Shown here piece by piece: positions 62,962 to 64,000 of a stretch of DNA of 64,000 nucleotides. The DNA is from Pseudoalteromonas luteoviolacea H33-S (lineage in GTDB: Bacteria > Pseudomonadota > Gammaproteobacteria > Enterobacterales > Alteromonadaceae). Within the stretch, counting starts at the first letter, position 1; each line of letters opens with the position of its first letter. The position numbers and the translations under genes are program-made. The notes beneath the pieces were generated by a model that worked only from the letters and a program-made list of their open reading frames with translations, did no database searches and was not told the DNA's origin. The stretch spans positions 83,541-147,540 of the forward strand of contig NZ_AUXY01000046.1 of the NCBI RefSeq assembly GCF_001625695.1, read 5' to 3'.

Positions 62962-63915
62962 CTACCAAACCTTCCGCCGATTTATTTGCTTATCCTCTGG
63001 GTCAAAATACTTTTTCATTGACTCTGGAAACGGACCCGTTCCCATCGCATTTTTATCTTTTTTATAATGCTCTTCTATTGTTGCATTAACATGCCAATGA
63101 ATCGGCTCATGACTGTCCATAAACTTCAAAATGGCTGTCCAATGATCTCTTTCCATTCCCCCAAAAGTAGCAATGGTTGGCCGCCACCAAAACTTGGCTG
63201 GATACTTAGTCAATACCAATCCGCCAGTTGCCATTTCACCTCCCCCTCTCGCAGCTTGAATGATTGGCCCTTCGCACATTTCAACGTCTTCAATCGGGAC
63301 ATAAAATGGCCGTCGCAGCAAAGTATGTGAGGTACGCACAAGCCCGGTATGACGGTTAAACTCAATCTTGTCTAACCAGTCCAACTTTTTCCATAACTTA
63401 TAAGTCAGCCAGGGACCAATGCAAAAAAGCGCTAATGCAGCTGGCATTAACCAATTCGGGCCATGGAATACCCCCTCAAAGAAAAAGCCAAGCCCACCGA
63501 CAAAACAAAAAAGAGAAAGAAATATGCAAACAAGCCAAACCCCGGGTGCTCTTCGCAATGCCAACACCTGTCCATCACACGCACCTATGTAATAATCTCT
63601 ATCAGTATGCTCCCGCGATAAAAACGCTTTTTTGTAAGGCTTCGCGATTTTAAACTCGCAGCCATTGAATTTTGCTGCCATAGCTAAGCGCTCTTCATAA
63701 CTTAAAGCATGTAAATGATCTTTAGGAAGTTCAGTATGAAATACACCGGATGATGAGTATTTAGATATATTCTTTTTAAGTTTCTGTGCCTCAGTTTTTA
63801 CCCACTCACTGGGCTCTTCAACATGCTTATTATCAATCGATTTAGACATCATTTCCCTTAACCAATTTGGCGCCTTCCCCTTGTGGATATACTTTGTATT
63901 CTCCCTTGAGCTCAA
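62962..63915 (-). CDS. Tandem paralogous membrane protein, copy 2
   Basis: A 317-residue paralogue of the preceding gene product. Nearly identical blocks are DHLHALSYEERLAMAAKFNGCEFK, IEFNRHTGLVRTS, VPIEDVEMCEGPIIQAARGG, LVLTKYP and NAMGTGPFPESMKKY; two membrane spans (VCIFLSLFCFVGGLGFFF and LMPAALALFCIGPWLTY) are at the same place. The N-terminal 60 residues differ most. ATG 63915 begins MSSRENTKYIHKGKAPNWLREMMSK; GAG-rich upstream sequence (CTCAAGGGAGAAT) can serve as ribosome site. The gap to copy 3 is 57 bp, the same as the gap between copies 1 and 2, which points to duplication of whole gene units. Confidence 0.8.
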   Translation of the reverse strand: MSSRENTKYIHKGKAPNWLREMMSKSIDNKHVEEPSEWVKTEAQKLKKNISKYSSSGVFHTELPKDHLHALSYEERLAMAAKFNGCEFKIAKPYKKAFLSREHTDRDYYIGACDGQVLALRRAPGVWLVCIFLSLFCFVGGLGFFFEGVFHGPNWLMPAALALFCIGPWLTYKLWKKLDWLDKIEFNRHTGLVRTSHTLLRRPFYVPIEDVEMCEGPIIQAARGGGEMATGGLVLTKYPAKFWWRPTIATFGGMERDHWTAILKFMDSHEPIHWHVNATIEEHYKKDKNAMGTGPFPESMKKYFDPEDKQINRRKVW

Positions 63916-63972
63916 TACTGCTGTTATAAATTTGACAACACTTCTTTTGAGTTCACCATGTAATCGAGCCCG

Positions 63973-64000
63973 CTACCACACCTTCCAGCGGCTTACTTGC
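63973..64000 (-). CDS. C-terminal end of a third tandem paralogue, cut by window edge
   Basis: The last 28 bases on the minus strand read QVSRWKVW and stop, matching the ends KQVNRRDVW and KQINRRKVW of the two neighbouring paralogues. The stop lies 57 bp before the start of copy 2. Only nine codons are visible, so this rests on the matching tail and spacing. Confidence 0.6.

Overview
The window looks like chromosomal DNA of a marine gammaproteobacterium of the Pseudoalteromonas/Shewanella kind. This is inferred from AT-rich flanks, FecI/FecR/TonB-receptor iron signalling, a chaperone-usher fimbrial operon with a sigma-54 promoter, and short palindromic intergenic repeats. It is dominated by one hybrid NRPS-PKS locus of about 51 kb (10.5-61.5 kb, all on the minus strand), which is visibly richer in G+C than its flanks.

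Left flank (1-10.5 kb): a partial S41-type peptidase gene runs off the left edge. A divergent fimbrial operon follows (chaperone, usher, probable tip protein, major pilin), and the pilin has its own textbook -24/-12 promoter. Then come a decayed ISAs1-family element, an orphan secreted-protein gene with its own promoter and terminator, and a decayed IS30-family element next to the big cluster.

Uptake, signalling and export block (10.5-20.4 kb): MFS exporter, a fused ABC permease with a degenerate M1-peptidase-like periplasmic domain, its ATPase, a TonB-dependent receptor with a signalling (STN) domain, a FecR anti-sigma factor and a FecI-type ECF sigma factor preceded by a Fur-box-like site. 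Next is a secreted vanadium-haloperoxidase-superfamily protein (20.6-22.2 kb).

Biosynthesis block (22.3-61.5 kb, transcribed right to left): secreted alpha/beta hydrolase, Irp9/MbtI-type salicylate synthase, then seven megasynthases: loading ligase-ACP-Cy-A(Cys)-PCP; KS-AT-DH-KR-ACP; C-A(Thr)-PCP; KS-AT-MT-KR-ACP; Cy-A(Cys)-Ox-PCP; KS-AT-DH-ER-KR-ACP; C-A(Thr)-PCP-TE. A type II thioesterase and a PchB-type isochorismate pyruvate lyase end the block. Read collinearly, this predicts a salicyl-thiazoline / enoyl / Thr / C-methylated beta-hydroxyacyl / thiazole / reduced ketide / Thr metallophore. Its core is a duplicated Cys-ketide-Thr cassette joined by one methylating PKS. I do not recognise a characterised product with this order. 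Three intergenic regions (before the hydrolase, the receptor and the PchB gene) share an A/T-run plus ACGGGT motif, a candidate promoter for the local ECF sigma factor that would tie synthesis to uptake.

Right flank (61.5-64 kb): a pair of direct repeats with REP-like palindromes, then two tandem paralogous membrane-protein genes and the tail end of a third copy at the window edge.
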